A stretch of DNA of 5,096 nt from Candidatus Melainabacteria bacterium GWA2_34_9 (lineage in GTDB: Bacteria; Cyanobacteriota; Vampirovibrionia; Gastranaerophilales; UBA9971): positions 1 through 5,096 of the forward strand of contig MFRJ01000080.1 in NCBI GenBank assembly GCA_001784535.1. The letters run 5' to 3'. Below the pieces are notes generated by a model. It had not been told where the DNA came from. It saw only the letters and a list, made by a program, of their open reading frames with translations, and did no database searches. A program made the position numbers and the translations under genes. This document shows, one piece after another, positions 1 to 5,096 of this stretch (positions are counted from its first letter, which is position 1; each line of letters starts with the position of its first letter).

Positions 1-2
1 CG

Positions 3-1970
3 ACACCTGAAAAACCTGAAAGTTTAGGAAAAGAAAAACCTGACAGGCTTAAAGCTGTCAATAAAAATGAATTTCTTAAGAAAAAAGACAGGCTTAAAGA
101 ACTAGAAGATCAAAAAAGAGAAAAACAGGCTGAACTAAAAATTCAGGCAAAACTTCTTAAGAAAAAAAGAGAAGAACAAGAACTCGCAGAAAAAGTTACT
201 GAAGTATATTTTGGCAGCCAATTAACAGTTGGCGAGCTTGCTGAAAAACTCAACTTTAGCGTGGCTGAAGTTATTAAAGAACTTATGATGTCAGGCATCA
301 TGGCAACTGTTAATCAAACTATTGATATAGCTACAGCAAAATTAATAACAGAAAAACTTGGTCTTACTGTTATTGAAGAGGAAGTAAAATCCGAAGAAGC
401 TGAAGAAGAAGTTGTTGAAAAAGAAATTGTTGATGAAACAAAGCTTAAAGAAAGAGCTCCAATTGTTACTATAATGGGTCACGTAGATCACGGTAAAACC
501 ACGCTTCTTGATTCAATAAGAAAATCAAAACAGAAAATAGTAACCGGAGAAGTTGGAGGAATAACCCAATCTATCGGTGCTTATACAGCAACTGTTAATA
601 ATAAAAAAATTGTATTTATTGATACACCGGGTCACGAAGCTTTTACTGCAATGAGAGCAAGAGGCGCGCAAGCTACAGATATCGTAATTTTAGTTGTAGC
701 AGCTGATGATGGCATTATGCCTCAAACAATAGAAGCTATAAATCACGCTAAAGCTGCAAAAGTTCCTATTATAATAGCTGTAAATAAAATAGATAAACCC
801 GGAGCTGATCCTGACAGGGTACTCCAACAACTTACAGAATATGAACTTGTTCCTGAAAAATGGGGCGGTAGCACAATTACAGTTGAAGTGAGCGCTCTTC
901 AAGGATTAAACCTTGATGAACTGCTTGAATACATTCTTCTTGTTGCTGAAATCGAACAATTAAAAGCTGATCCAACAAAACCGGCAACCGGTGTTGTAAT
1001 TGAATCAAAACTTGATAAAGGAGAAGGTGCTGTTGCAACATTTTTAGTACTGGAAGGAACTCTTAAAGTTGGTGATTTCGTTGTTGCAGGAACCGTAGGA
1101 GGCAAAGTCAGGGCTCTAATTAACGATCTTGGCGAACGTTTACACAAAGTCGGACCAAGTACTCCTGTTGAAATACTCGGTCTTACAGATATTCCTCAAT
1201 CAGGAGATCATTTTGAAGTCGTTAAATCCGATAAAAAAATGAAAGAAATAATGACTGAAAGAAAAAATAATGAAAAAATCGACCGATTTGAGGCAATGGG
1301 AGCAACTCAGGTAAAACGTGAAATGCTTCTGCAAACTGGTCAAGGCGAAACAAAAGACCTTAATATAATTATTAAAGCCGGAACAAATGGTGCGGCGGAA
1401 GCGGTAACTTCTTCACTACGTCAACTTGAATCAAAACAGATTTTCGTTAAAGTTGTACATCTCGGCATCGGTGATATCACAGAAGCAGATGTAATGCTGG
1501 CTTCGGCAAGTAATGCAATTATTGTCGGCTTCGGAGTAAAAGAAGACCAAAATGCTCTTCGTGTATCACAGGAGGAAGGCGTACTAATCAGAAAATATGA
1601 AATTATATATCAGCTGCTTGAAGATATAGAAAAAACAATGCTTGGACTTCTTGAACCTGAATATAAAGAAATTGAAGTTGGTACAGCTGAAGTTAGACAA
1701 GTATTTACTGTTGGCAAAACATCAAAAATTGCAGGTTGTTATGTACTTGAAGGAAAAATTATCCGTAATAAAGAAGCTAAAGTTTTTAGAAACGATAAAG
1801 AAATCTTTAAAGGAATAATTAACCAGCTAAAACGTTTTAAAGACGATGCAAAAGAAGTCAATGCCGGATACGAATGCGGTATATCTTTTGACAAATTCAA
1901 CGATATTGAAGAAGGCGACATTATTAAAGTCCTTACTAAAGAAGAAATTATTAGACATTCTTTAGTTTAA
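3..1970 (+). CDS. infB: Translation initiation factor IF-2, 5' end missing (655 C-terminal residues visible)
   Basis: IF2 is the cytoplasmic GTPase that places initiator fMet-tRNA on the 30S subunit and promotes 50S joining. The frame is open from base 3 to the TAA at 1968-1970, so the gene begins upstream of the window; an apparent GTG start at 261 lies inside a conserved domain. Visible residues 1-66 are a Lys/Glu-rich, probably helical stretch. Residues about 68-122 are the IF2_N domain, followed by an acidic linker (about 127-155). The G domain shows G1 GHVDHGKT (159-166), G2 GGITQ (185-189), G3 DTPGH (207-211), G4 NKID (261-264) and G5 SAL (297-299), all intact. Domain II follows, then the C1 region (from about 448) and the C2 fMet-tRNA-binding domain (from about 560) with its GYECGI motif (622-627). 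The C-terminus is complete. It heads the infB-rbfA-truB cluster. Identification is very secure. Confidence 0.98.
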   Translation, partial: TPEKPESLGKEKPDRLKAVNKNEFLKKKDRLKELEDQKREKQAELKIQAKLLKKKREEQELAEKVTEVYFGSQLTVGELAEKLNFSVAEVIKELMMSGIMATVNQTIDIATAKLITEKLGLTVIEEEVKSEEAEEEVVEKEIVDETKLKERAPIVTIMGHVDHGKTTLLDSIRKSKQKIVTGEVGGITQSIGAYTATVNNKKIVFIDTPGHEAFTAMRARGAQATDIVILVVAADDGIMPQTIEAINHAKAAKVPIIIAVNKIDKPGADPDRVLQQLTEYELVPEKWGGSTITVEVSALQGLNLDELLEYILLVAEIEQLKADPTKPATGVVIESKLDKGEGAVATFLVLEGTLKVGDFVVAGTVGGKVRALINDLGERLHKVGPSTPVEILGLTDIPQSGDHFEVVKSDKKMKEIMTERKNNEKIDRFEAMGATQVKREMLLQTGQGETKDLNIIIKAGTNGAAEAVTSSLRQLESKQIFVKVVHLGIGDITEADVMLASASNAIIVGFGVKEDQNALRVSQEEGVLIRKYEIIYQLLEDIEKTMLGLLEPEYKEIEVGTAEVRQVFTVGKTSKIAGCYVLEGKIIRNKEAKVFRNDKEIFKGIINQLKRFKDDAKEVNAGYECGISFDKFNDIEEGDIIKVLTKEEIIRHSLV

Positions 1971-1986
1971 AGTTGGACTTATAGCC

Positions 1987-2003
1987 CTCCTCGCAATGAC
2001 AAA
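1987..2003. repeat. Half copy of a GTCATTGCGAG-type palindromic repeat
   Basis: The 17 bases CTCCTCGCAATGACAAA are identical to 5073-5089, the right end of the palindromic element inside queA. No matching left arm (GTCATTGCGAG) lies nearby, so this is a solo half site or decayed remnant. It starts 16 bases after the infB stop codon and ends 12 bases before the rbfA Shine-Dalgarno, so neither gene is disturbed. A 17-base exact match between a spacer and a coding region in a 5-kb window is unlikely by chance. Calling it a remnant of the same family is inference. Confidence 0.7.
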
Positions 2004-2015
2004 TAACATTTAATT

Positions 2016-2019
2016 GGAG
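2016..2019 (+). promoter_or_regulatory. Ribosome binding site of rbfA
   Basis: GGAG lies seven bases before the ATG at 2027. It is a good Shine-Dalgarno core and supports that start. It lies just downstream of the repeat remnant, which leaves it intact. Confidence 0.75.
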
Positions 2020-2026
2020 AATAGAG

Positions 2027-2377
2027 ATGAATTCAAGAGGGGAACGTATAAGAAAAGCTCTTATTAAAGAACTCAGCGATATAATTCAGCATAAAATCAA
2101 AGATCCCCGCATTAAAGGAATAATTTCCGTTACAGATGTTGAACTTTCCCCTGATAATAAGTACGCTAAAGCTTATATAAGCATTTTCGCAGCCGACGAT
2201 TCCAAGCAGGACGTAATGGATGCGATTAATGATTCGACTTCTTTCATAAGAGGCGAAGTAAGCAGAAGAATAAGAATGAGATTCACTCCTGAACTTAAGT
2301 TTGAGCTTGATGAATCGCTCGAAAAAGGCAGAAGACTGACTGATTTGATTGATAAAATTTCAAGAGGCGAGCTTTAA
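2027..2377 (+). CDS. rbfA: 30S ribosome-binding factor A
   Basis: RbfA is a small cytoplasmic KH-fold protein that binds the immature 30S subunit near the 5' helix of 16S rRNA. It supports late 16S processing and is important for cold adaptation. The 116-residue product has the usual family length. It shows the expected landmarks: an N-terminal helix with RGERIRKALIKELSDII, the DPRIKGIISVTDVELSPD block leading into a strand with AKAYISIF, and the C-terminal helix region with IRMRFTPELKFELDESLEKG. The ATG is preceded by GGAG at a seven-base distance. The gene follows infB after a 56-base spacer and ends nine bases before truB, the conserved order for these genes, so co-transcription is likely. 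Nothing is truncated or missing. Confidence 0.97.
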   Translation: MNSRGERIRKALIKELSDIIQHKIKDPRIKGIISVTDVELSPDNKYAKAYISIFAADDSKQDVMDAINDSTSFIRGEVSRRIRMRFTPELKFELDESLEKGRRLTDLIDKISRGEL

Positions 2378-2386
2378 GCAAGTTAA

Positions 2387-3298
2387 ATGAATGTTATAAA
2401 AGACAATAAAAAGCAGGATTTCTTTGGCATAATTAATGTGAATAAGCCTAAGGGCTTTACTTCTCATGATGTTGTAGCCAAATTAAGAAAAATTTTAAAT
2501 ATAAAACAAATAGGTCATACAGGAACTCTTGACCCGATGGCAACAGGTGTTCTTCCAATTTGTACAGGCAAAGCCACTAAAATCATTCAGTATCTTGAAA
2601 GTTCAAAAGCTTACAGAGCTTTTATTAAACTCGGGATTAAAACTGATACCTACGATATGGAAGGCAAAATTCTGGAAAAGAATACTGTCAATTTAGATAT
2701 AGCTGAAATAAAAAATTTTCTGGAAGATTTTAAAGGCGAAATAATTCAGACTCCGCCAATTTATTCGGCTGTGCATTACAAAGGCAAAAGACTTTACGAA
2801 TATGCCAGAAAAAATATAGAGATAAAAGATATTCCGACCAGAAAAGTAACTATAAATTGTATTGAGCTGATTGATATTTCAGATAAAGATACTGAAAATC
2901 CTGTATTAGTAGTCGATATTGACTGCTCAGAGGGAACTTATATAAGATCTATTGCGTATGATTTGGGAGAAAAACTTTGCTATGGGGCATGTTTGTGTGA
3001 TTTAATCAGGATAAAAGCAGGGAAATTCACTTTAGATAAAACACATACTCTTGAAGAAATAGAATCTTTCTATCAATCAGGAGATTTTGATAAATTTCTT
3101 TTGAATCCTATTGAGATTTTACCGCTTGAAATTTTTGAAGTGGATGAAATTTTATTGGAAAAAATAAAAAAAGGTCAGAGTTTTTCCATTAAAAGAGAAT
3201 TTAATTCGAATTTATTGCAACTTGTCTATAAAAACAAACTTGCAGCAATCGCACGGTTTGAGGATAATATAATAAAACCTGTTAATGTTTTTGTTTAA
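2387..3298 (+). CDS. truB: tRNA pseudouridine(55) synthase TruB
   Basis: TruB converts uridine 55 in the T-loop of most tRNAs to pseudouridine and also acts as a tRNA-folding chaperone in the cytoplasm. The 303-residue length is typical. The core opens with GIINVNKPKGFTSHDVV (residues 14-30). The catalytic motif GHTGTLDPMATGVL (43-56) carries the nucleophile Asp49. The motif TPPIYSAVHYKGKRLYEYAR and the CSEGTYIRSIAYDLG block, both family signatures, follow. The last 60 or so residues form the less conserved C-terminal RNA-binding region. The ATG at 2387 is nine bases after the rbfA stop and has no strong Shine-Dalgarno, so translation may be coupled to rbfA. The residues before Gly14 are not conserved, so the exact start is the only real doubt. 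Confidence 0.97.
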   Translation: MNVIKDNKKQDFFGIINVNKPKGFTSHDVVAKLRKILNIKQIGHTGTLDPMATGVLPICTGKATKIIQYLESSKAYRAFIKLGIKTDTYDMEGKILEKNTVNLDIAEIKNFLEDFKGEIIQTPPIYSAVHYKGKRLYEYARKNIEIKDIPTRKVTINCIELIDISDKDTENPVLVVDIDCSEGTYIRSIAYDLGEKLCYGACLCDLIRIKAGKFTLDKTHTLEEIESFYQSGDFDKFLLNPIEILPLEIFEVDEILLEKIKKGQSFSIKREFNSNLLQLVYKNKLAAIARFEDNIIKPVNVFV

Positions 3299-3306
3299 AA
3301 TTATTT

Positions 3307-3312
3307 AAAGGA
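3307..3312 (+). promoter_or_regulatory. Ribosome binding site of the DUF2993 gene
   Basis: AAAGGA lies seven bases before the ATG at 3320, just after the truB stop codon. It supports that start, which also places a signal peptide at the very N-terminus. Confidence 0.65.
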
Positions 3313-3319
3313 TAAAAAA

Positions 3320-4210
3320 ATGAAAAAAATTTCAATTATATTTGCGTTTGTAATTATTTTTAGCATGTTTTTTCAAGTTATAGCTTTTTCTTCACCAAAT
3401 ACAGCACCAAATACCTGTTCTTCAGGAGTTTATCCAATAAGCAGCTCTGTTTCTCGAGGAATCCAAAGAATTTTAGGGTTTAATATTCTTACAACATGGG
3501 CAGCTGAAGCAATAATCAAAAACCAAATTTCAAAATTAATCCAGAAAGGCAGTGTAAAAGTAAGTGTAAAAGCTTATAGCGCAGGAGATTTGCTTGCGGG
3601 AAAAGTAAAAGGCTTTGAAATTACAGGAAAAAACCTTGTATACAGTGATATCTATATTTCATCTTTAAAAGCTCAAAGTTTATGCGATTTTACATACTTT
3701 AATTATAAAAAAAATCCTGCTATGCTTAACAGTCCACTATTCGTAAAATATGAAGCTGAAATAAAAAATAACGAATTCCAAAAAATATTTGCATCTGACA
3801 CATTAAAAGATTCTTTACAGGGAATACCGGTAAATATGGGGTTCTTTAAGATTGGTGAAGTTGATTTTACTGACTTAAAACCCAGCATAGCCAATAATAA
3901 AATCAACATGAAAGCCAAGTTGGTCTATAAAAAAACACCTTTTGTCTTCACTTTTCCGATAAGCTTTGAAACCGCAATAAAAATCAAAAATGACAAGATT
4001 TTACTCACAAACTTTAAATTCACAACTGATGACGAAAGCGATGATTTGAAGTTCATCACAAATTCAATAGAGTTGAACAATATAAATATTTTTGATCTAA
4101 AAACAGTTGAAAAAGAAGATTCAGATATAAATGTTAAAAAAATCAAAGTTGTTAATGATAAAATTTTCATAGAAGGAACTTTCTGGCAACAACAAAATAC
4201 AACTTTCTAA
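3320..4210 (+). CDS. Secreted DUF2993 (LmeA-like) protein
   Basis: The 296-residue product begins with a clear Sec signal: MKK, a hydrophobic core to about residue 22, then a Ser/Pro/Thr-rich stretch. The mature part is therefore expected outside the cytoplasmic membrane, free or loosely attached. No lipobox is seen. The body resembles DUF2993: residues about 76-120 (VSVKAYSAGDLLAGKVKGFE, then a tract with ITGKNLVYSDIYISSLKA) match the family's 'G-x-V ... l-x-l-s-a' opening, followed by alternating beta strands to a closing strand (KIFIEGTF). DUF2993 is common in cyanobacteria and actinobacteria. Mycobacterial LmeA is a periplasmic lipid-binding protein affecting mannan synthesis, but that role should not be transferred here. 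Only two cysteines remain in the mature part (Cys33 and Cys122). The gene lies 21 bases after truB and 18 before the GerMN gene. The family call rests on recalled patterns, so it is likely but not certain. Confidence 0.75.
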   Translation: MKKISIIFAFVIIFSMFFQVIAFSSPNTAPNTCSSGVYPISSSVSRGIQRILGFNILTTWAAEAIIKNQISKLIQKGSVKVSVKAYSAGDLLAGKVKGFEITGKNLVYSDIYISSLKAQSLCDFTYFNYKKNPAMLNSPLFVKYEAEIKNNEFQKIFASDTLKDSLQGIPVNMGFFKIGEVDFTDLKPSIANNKINMKAKLVYKKTPFVFTFPISFETAIKIKNDKILLTNFKFTTDDESDDLKFITNSIELNNINIFDLKTVEKEDSDINVKKIKVVNDKIFIEGTFWQQQNTTF

Positions 4211-4216
4211 AAATAC

Positions 4217-4223
4217 AGGCGGG
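4217..4223 (+). promoter_or_regulatory. Ribosome binding site of the GerMN gene
   Basis: AGGCGGG, a near-consensus purine-rich tract, ends five bases before the ATG at 4229. It lies in the 18-base gap after the DUF2993 stop and supports that start, which begins directly with a membrane anchor. Confidence 0.6.
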
Positions 4224-4228
4224 TTAAT

Positions 4229-4759
4229 ATGAAAAATTCTAAAAATCTGATAATTCTGGCAATTTCCTTGTTCATAGCAATAATATTATTAATTACTACT
4301 TTCTTCTTGTTAAACAAAAGTGAAAGACTAACAGACAAAAACTCGGTCAAGGTCTATTTTATGAAGAGTGTTGGGAATGCGGACTTTCAACTTACGCCTG
4401 TAAGAAGGAAACTTTCTCCTGATAAGTCAAGGCTTTCGACAGCAATAACAGAACTTTTGAAAGGACCTTCCGAAAAAGAAAAAAAAGCAGGTTTTTATAC
4501 AGAGATTCCATCAACTACAAAACTTCTGGAATTGAGCGAAAACGTAAAAGATATTGATTATAGTATTGTTATAATCAATCTTTCAAAGGATTTTGAATCC
4601 GGCGGCGGTTCTACATCAATGAGTATGAGGCTTAAACAGCTTGTAAATACAGCTCTTGATGCAGATAAAGTCCATCCGGTTTATTTACAATTGAATGGCA
4701 AAAAAGTTGATTTCATCGGCGGTGAAGGCGTAATCGTCACGCAGCCGTTATCGAGATAA
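4229..4759 (+). CDS. Membrane-anchored GerMN-domain protein
   Basis: The 176-residue protein has one N-terminal hydrophobic helix (about 7-28) after a short Lys/Asn-rich start, so it is probably anchored in the inner membrane with the rest outside. Residues about 39-162 read as a single GerMN domain: a strand with VKVYFM, the LTPVRRKL segment, a helix with AITELLKGPSEKEKKAGFYT, the EIPSTTKLLEL strand, and the VIINLSKDFESGGG motif. A helix (MRLKQLVNTALD) and a closing strand with VHPVYLQLNGKKVDFIGG follow. GerMN domains were named from Bacillus GerM, but they also occur widely in non-sporulating bacteria, including cyanobacteria. Here the domain is single, whereas GerM has two copies. It may bind an envelope component, but the ligand is unknown. 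It follows the DUF2993 gene by 18 bases and precedes queA by three, so it is part of the same transcription unit. Confidence 0.85.
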   Translation: MKNSKNLIILAISLFIAIILLITTFFLLNKSERLTDKNSVKVYFMKSVGNADFQLTPVRRKLSPDKSRLSTAITELLKGPSEKEKKAGFYTEIPSTTKLLELSENVKDIDYSIVIINLSKDFESGGGSTSMSMRLKQLVNTALDADKVHPVYLQLNGKKVDFIGGEGVIVTQPLSR

Positions 4760-4762
4760 AAA

Positions 4763-5096
4763 ATGTTATCAAGTGAGTTTGATTATAACCTTCCCGAAGA
4801 ATTAATTGCACAGTTTCCCTGCGAAAAAAGAGATGAATCAAGTTTGATGGTTTTAGACAGGCAAGGTAAAACTATTGTGCATAAAAAATTCTTCGATATA
4901 GTTGATTTTCTTGACGAAAATGATGTTCTTGTGTTGAATAATACACGGGTAATTCCTGCGCGTCTTTTTGGAAAAAAATCCACAGGTGCGAATATAGAAA
5001 TCTTTCTTTTAGGTCATTGCGAGCAGGAAACCCACCAACCATTGACTAATGAATGGATTGCTTCGTCGCAAGCTCCTCGCAATGACAAAATATGGG
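4763..5096 (+). CDS. queA: S-adenosylmethionine:tRNA ribosyltransferase-isomerase, 3' end missing, with an in-frame repeat insertion
   Basis: QueA transfers and isomerises the ribosyl part of S-adenosylmethionine onto preQ1-modified tRNA, giving epoxyqueuosine at position 34 of GUN-anticodon tRNAs. Only the first 111 residues are in the window. They match the family start: FDYNLPEELIAQFP (6-19), KRDESSLMVLDR, and the signature VLNNTRVIPARLFGKK (57-72), then TGANIEIFLL (74-83). Related proteins then have a loop of only a few residues before a conserved Trp and the 'L-x-K-P' block. Here residues 84-108 are instead encoded by a palindromic repeat, after which the frame resumes with KIW. No stop or frameshift is seen up to the window edge, so the gene may still be functional, but the rest cannot be seen. 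The ATG is three bases after the GerMN stop with no strong Shine-Dalgarno, which suggests translational coupling. Confidence 0.95.
   Translation, partial: MLSSEFDYNLPEELIAQFPCEKRDESSLMVLDRQGKTIVHKKFFDIVDFLDENDVLVLNNTRVIPARLFGKKSTGANIEIFLLGHCEQETHQPLTNEWIASSQAPRNDKIW
5012..5086. repeat. Palindromic repeat (REP/MITE-like, GTCATTGCGAG type) inside queA
   Basis: The left arm GTCATTGCGAG (5013-5023) and right arm CTCGCAATGAC (5076-5086) are perfect 11-base inverted complements that bound a 74-base unit. An inner hairpin is formed by CCATT (5039-5043) and AATGG (5052-5056), extended by CAA (5036-5038) with TTG (5058-5060) across one bulged base. ATTGC (5057-5061) can also pair with GCAAT (5079-5083). 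The reverse complement, with GTCATTGCGAGGAGC followed by GACGAAGCAATCC, resembles a repeat that recurs between genes in many bacterial genomes; this is recalled, not searched. It encodes no transposase, so any movement would need a helper in trans. Its right end recurs at 1987-2003. Together with one flanking base it spans exactly 25 codons of queA. Confidence 0.85.

Noticed and set aside
261..263. GTG at 261 as the start of infB or of a shorter IF2 isoform
   Set aside because: The frame is open upstream to the window edge, the codon lies inside the conserved IF2_N domain, and no Shine-Dalgarno precedes it. E. coli does make an internal GTG-started IF2 form, but nothing here supports one.
690..1147. 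Open frames on the minus strand within infB
   Set aside because: They are antisense to conserved IF2 coding sequence, have no ribosome binding sites and resemble no known protein.
1987..2019. Hairpin between CTCC (1987-1990) and the rbfA Shine-Dalgarno GGAG (2016-2019)
   Set aside because: Only four base pairs close a 25-base loop, with no extension on either side, so control of rbfA translation by the repeat remnant is not supported.
3240..3268. Possible promoter TTGCAG, 17 bases, GATAAT within the end of truB
   Set aside because: The -35 matches the consensus at only three of six positions, and -10-like hexamers are common by chance in DNA this AT-rich. It could drive the DUF2993 gene, but it is too weak to list.
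3703..4170. Open frames on the minus strand within the DUF2993 gene, hydrophobic in translation
   Set aside because: Antisense of Lys/Asn/Glu-rich AT-rich coding DNA gives Phe/Leu/Ile-rich shadows. The + strand gene has a start, a ribosome binding site and a signal peptide.
4783..4983. Open frame on the minus strand opposite queA
   Set aside because: It lies fully antisense to the conserved QueA N-terminus and has no supporting signals.
5013..5086. The queA palindrome as an intrinsic terminator or attenuator
   Set aside because: The right arm is followed by an AAAATAT tract rather than a run of T on the + strand, the stem spans a 52-base interior, and it lies inside an open reading frame.

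Overview
The window is an AT-rich (by eye about one third G+C), tightly packed bacterial chromosome segment. Six genes all read on the + strand: infB (5' end missing), rbfA, truB, a secreted DUF2993/LmeA-like protein, a membrane-anchored GerMN-domain protein, and queA (3' end missing). The infB-rbfA-truB order is the classic bacterial translation/ribosome-maturation cluster. A DUF2993 protein beside a GerMN protein, in an AT-rich genome, suggests Cyanobacteriota in the broad sense, and because of the low G+C most likely the non-photosynthetic Melainabacteria/Vampirovibrionia (e.g. Gastranaerophilales). That placement is an inference from gene content and composition. No rRNA or other phylogenetic marker was compared.

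Layout: 1-1970 is the IF2 coding region, already open at the window edge. 1971-2026 is a 56-base spacer holding a half copy of a palindromic repeat and the rbfA ribosome binding site. 2027-2377 is rbfA, 2387-3298 truB, 3320-4210 the DUF2993 protein, 4229-4759 the GerMN protein and 4763-5096 the start of queA. Gaps between genes are 56, 9, 21, 18 and 3 bases. No intrinsic terminator, tRNA, CRISPR array or transposase gene is visible, and no non-coding stretch exceeds 300 bases. The arrangement fits one co-transcribed operon, although internal promoters cannot be excluded.

The genes fall into two themes. IF2, RbfA, TruB and QueA serve translation: initiation, 30S maturation, tRNA pseudouridine-55 and queuosine in tRNA anticodons. 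The two middle genes encode envelope proteins of unknown exact role.

The most notable observation is a palindromic repeat of about 75 bases (5012-5086) inside the 5' third of queA. It has the look of the dispersed GTCATTGCGAG-type repeats of many bacterial genomes. It is read through in frame and would add about 25 residues to QueA at a point where related proteins have only a short loop. A 17-base piece of the same element lies between infB and rbfA. This resembles the protein-coding palindromic elements described in Rickettsia, but here in an apparently unrelated lineage.
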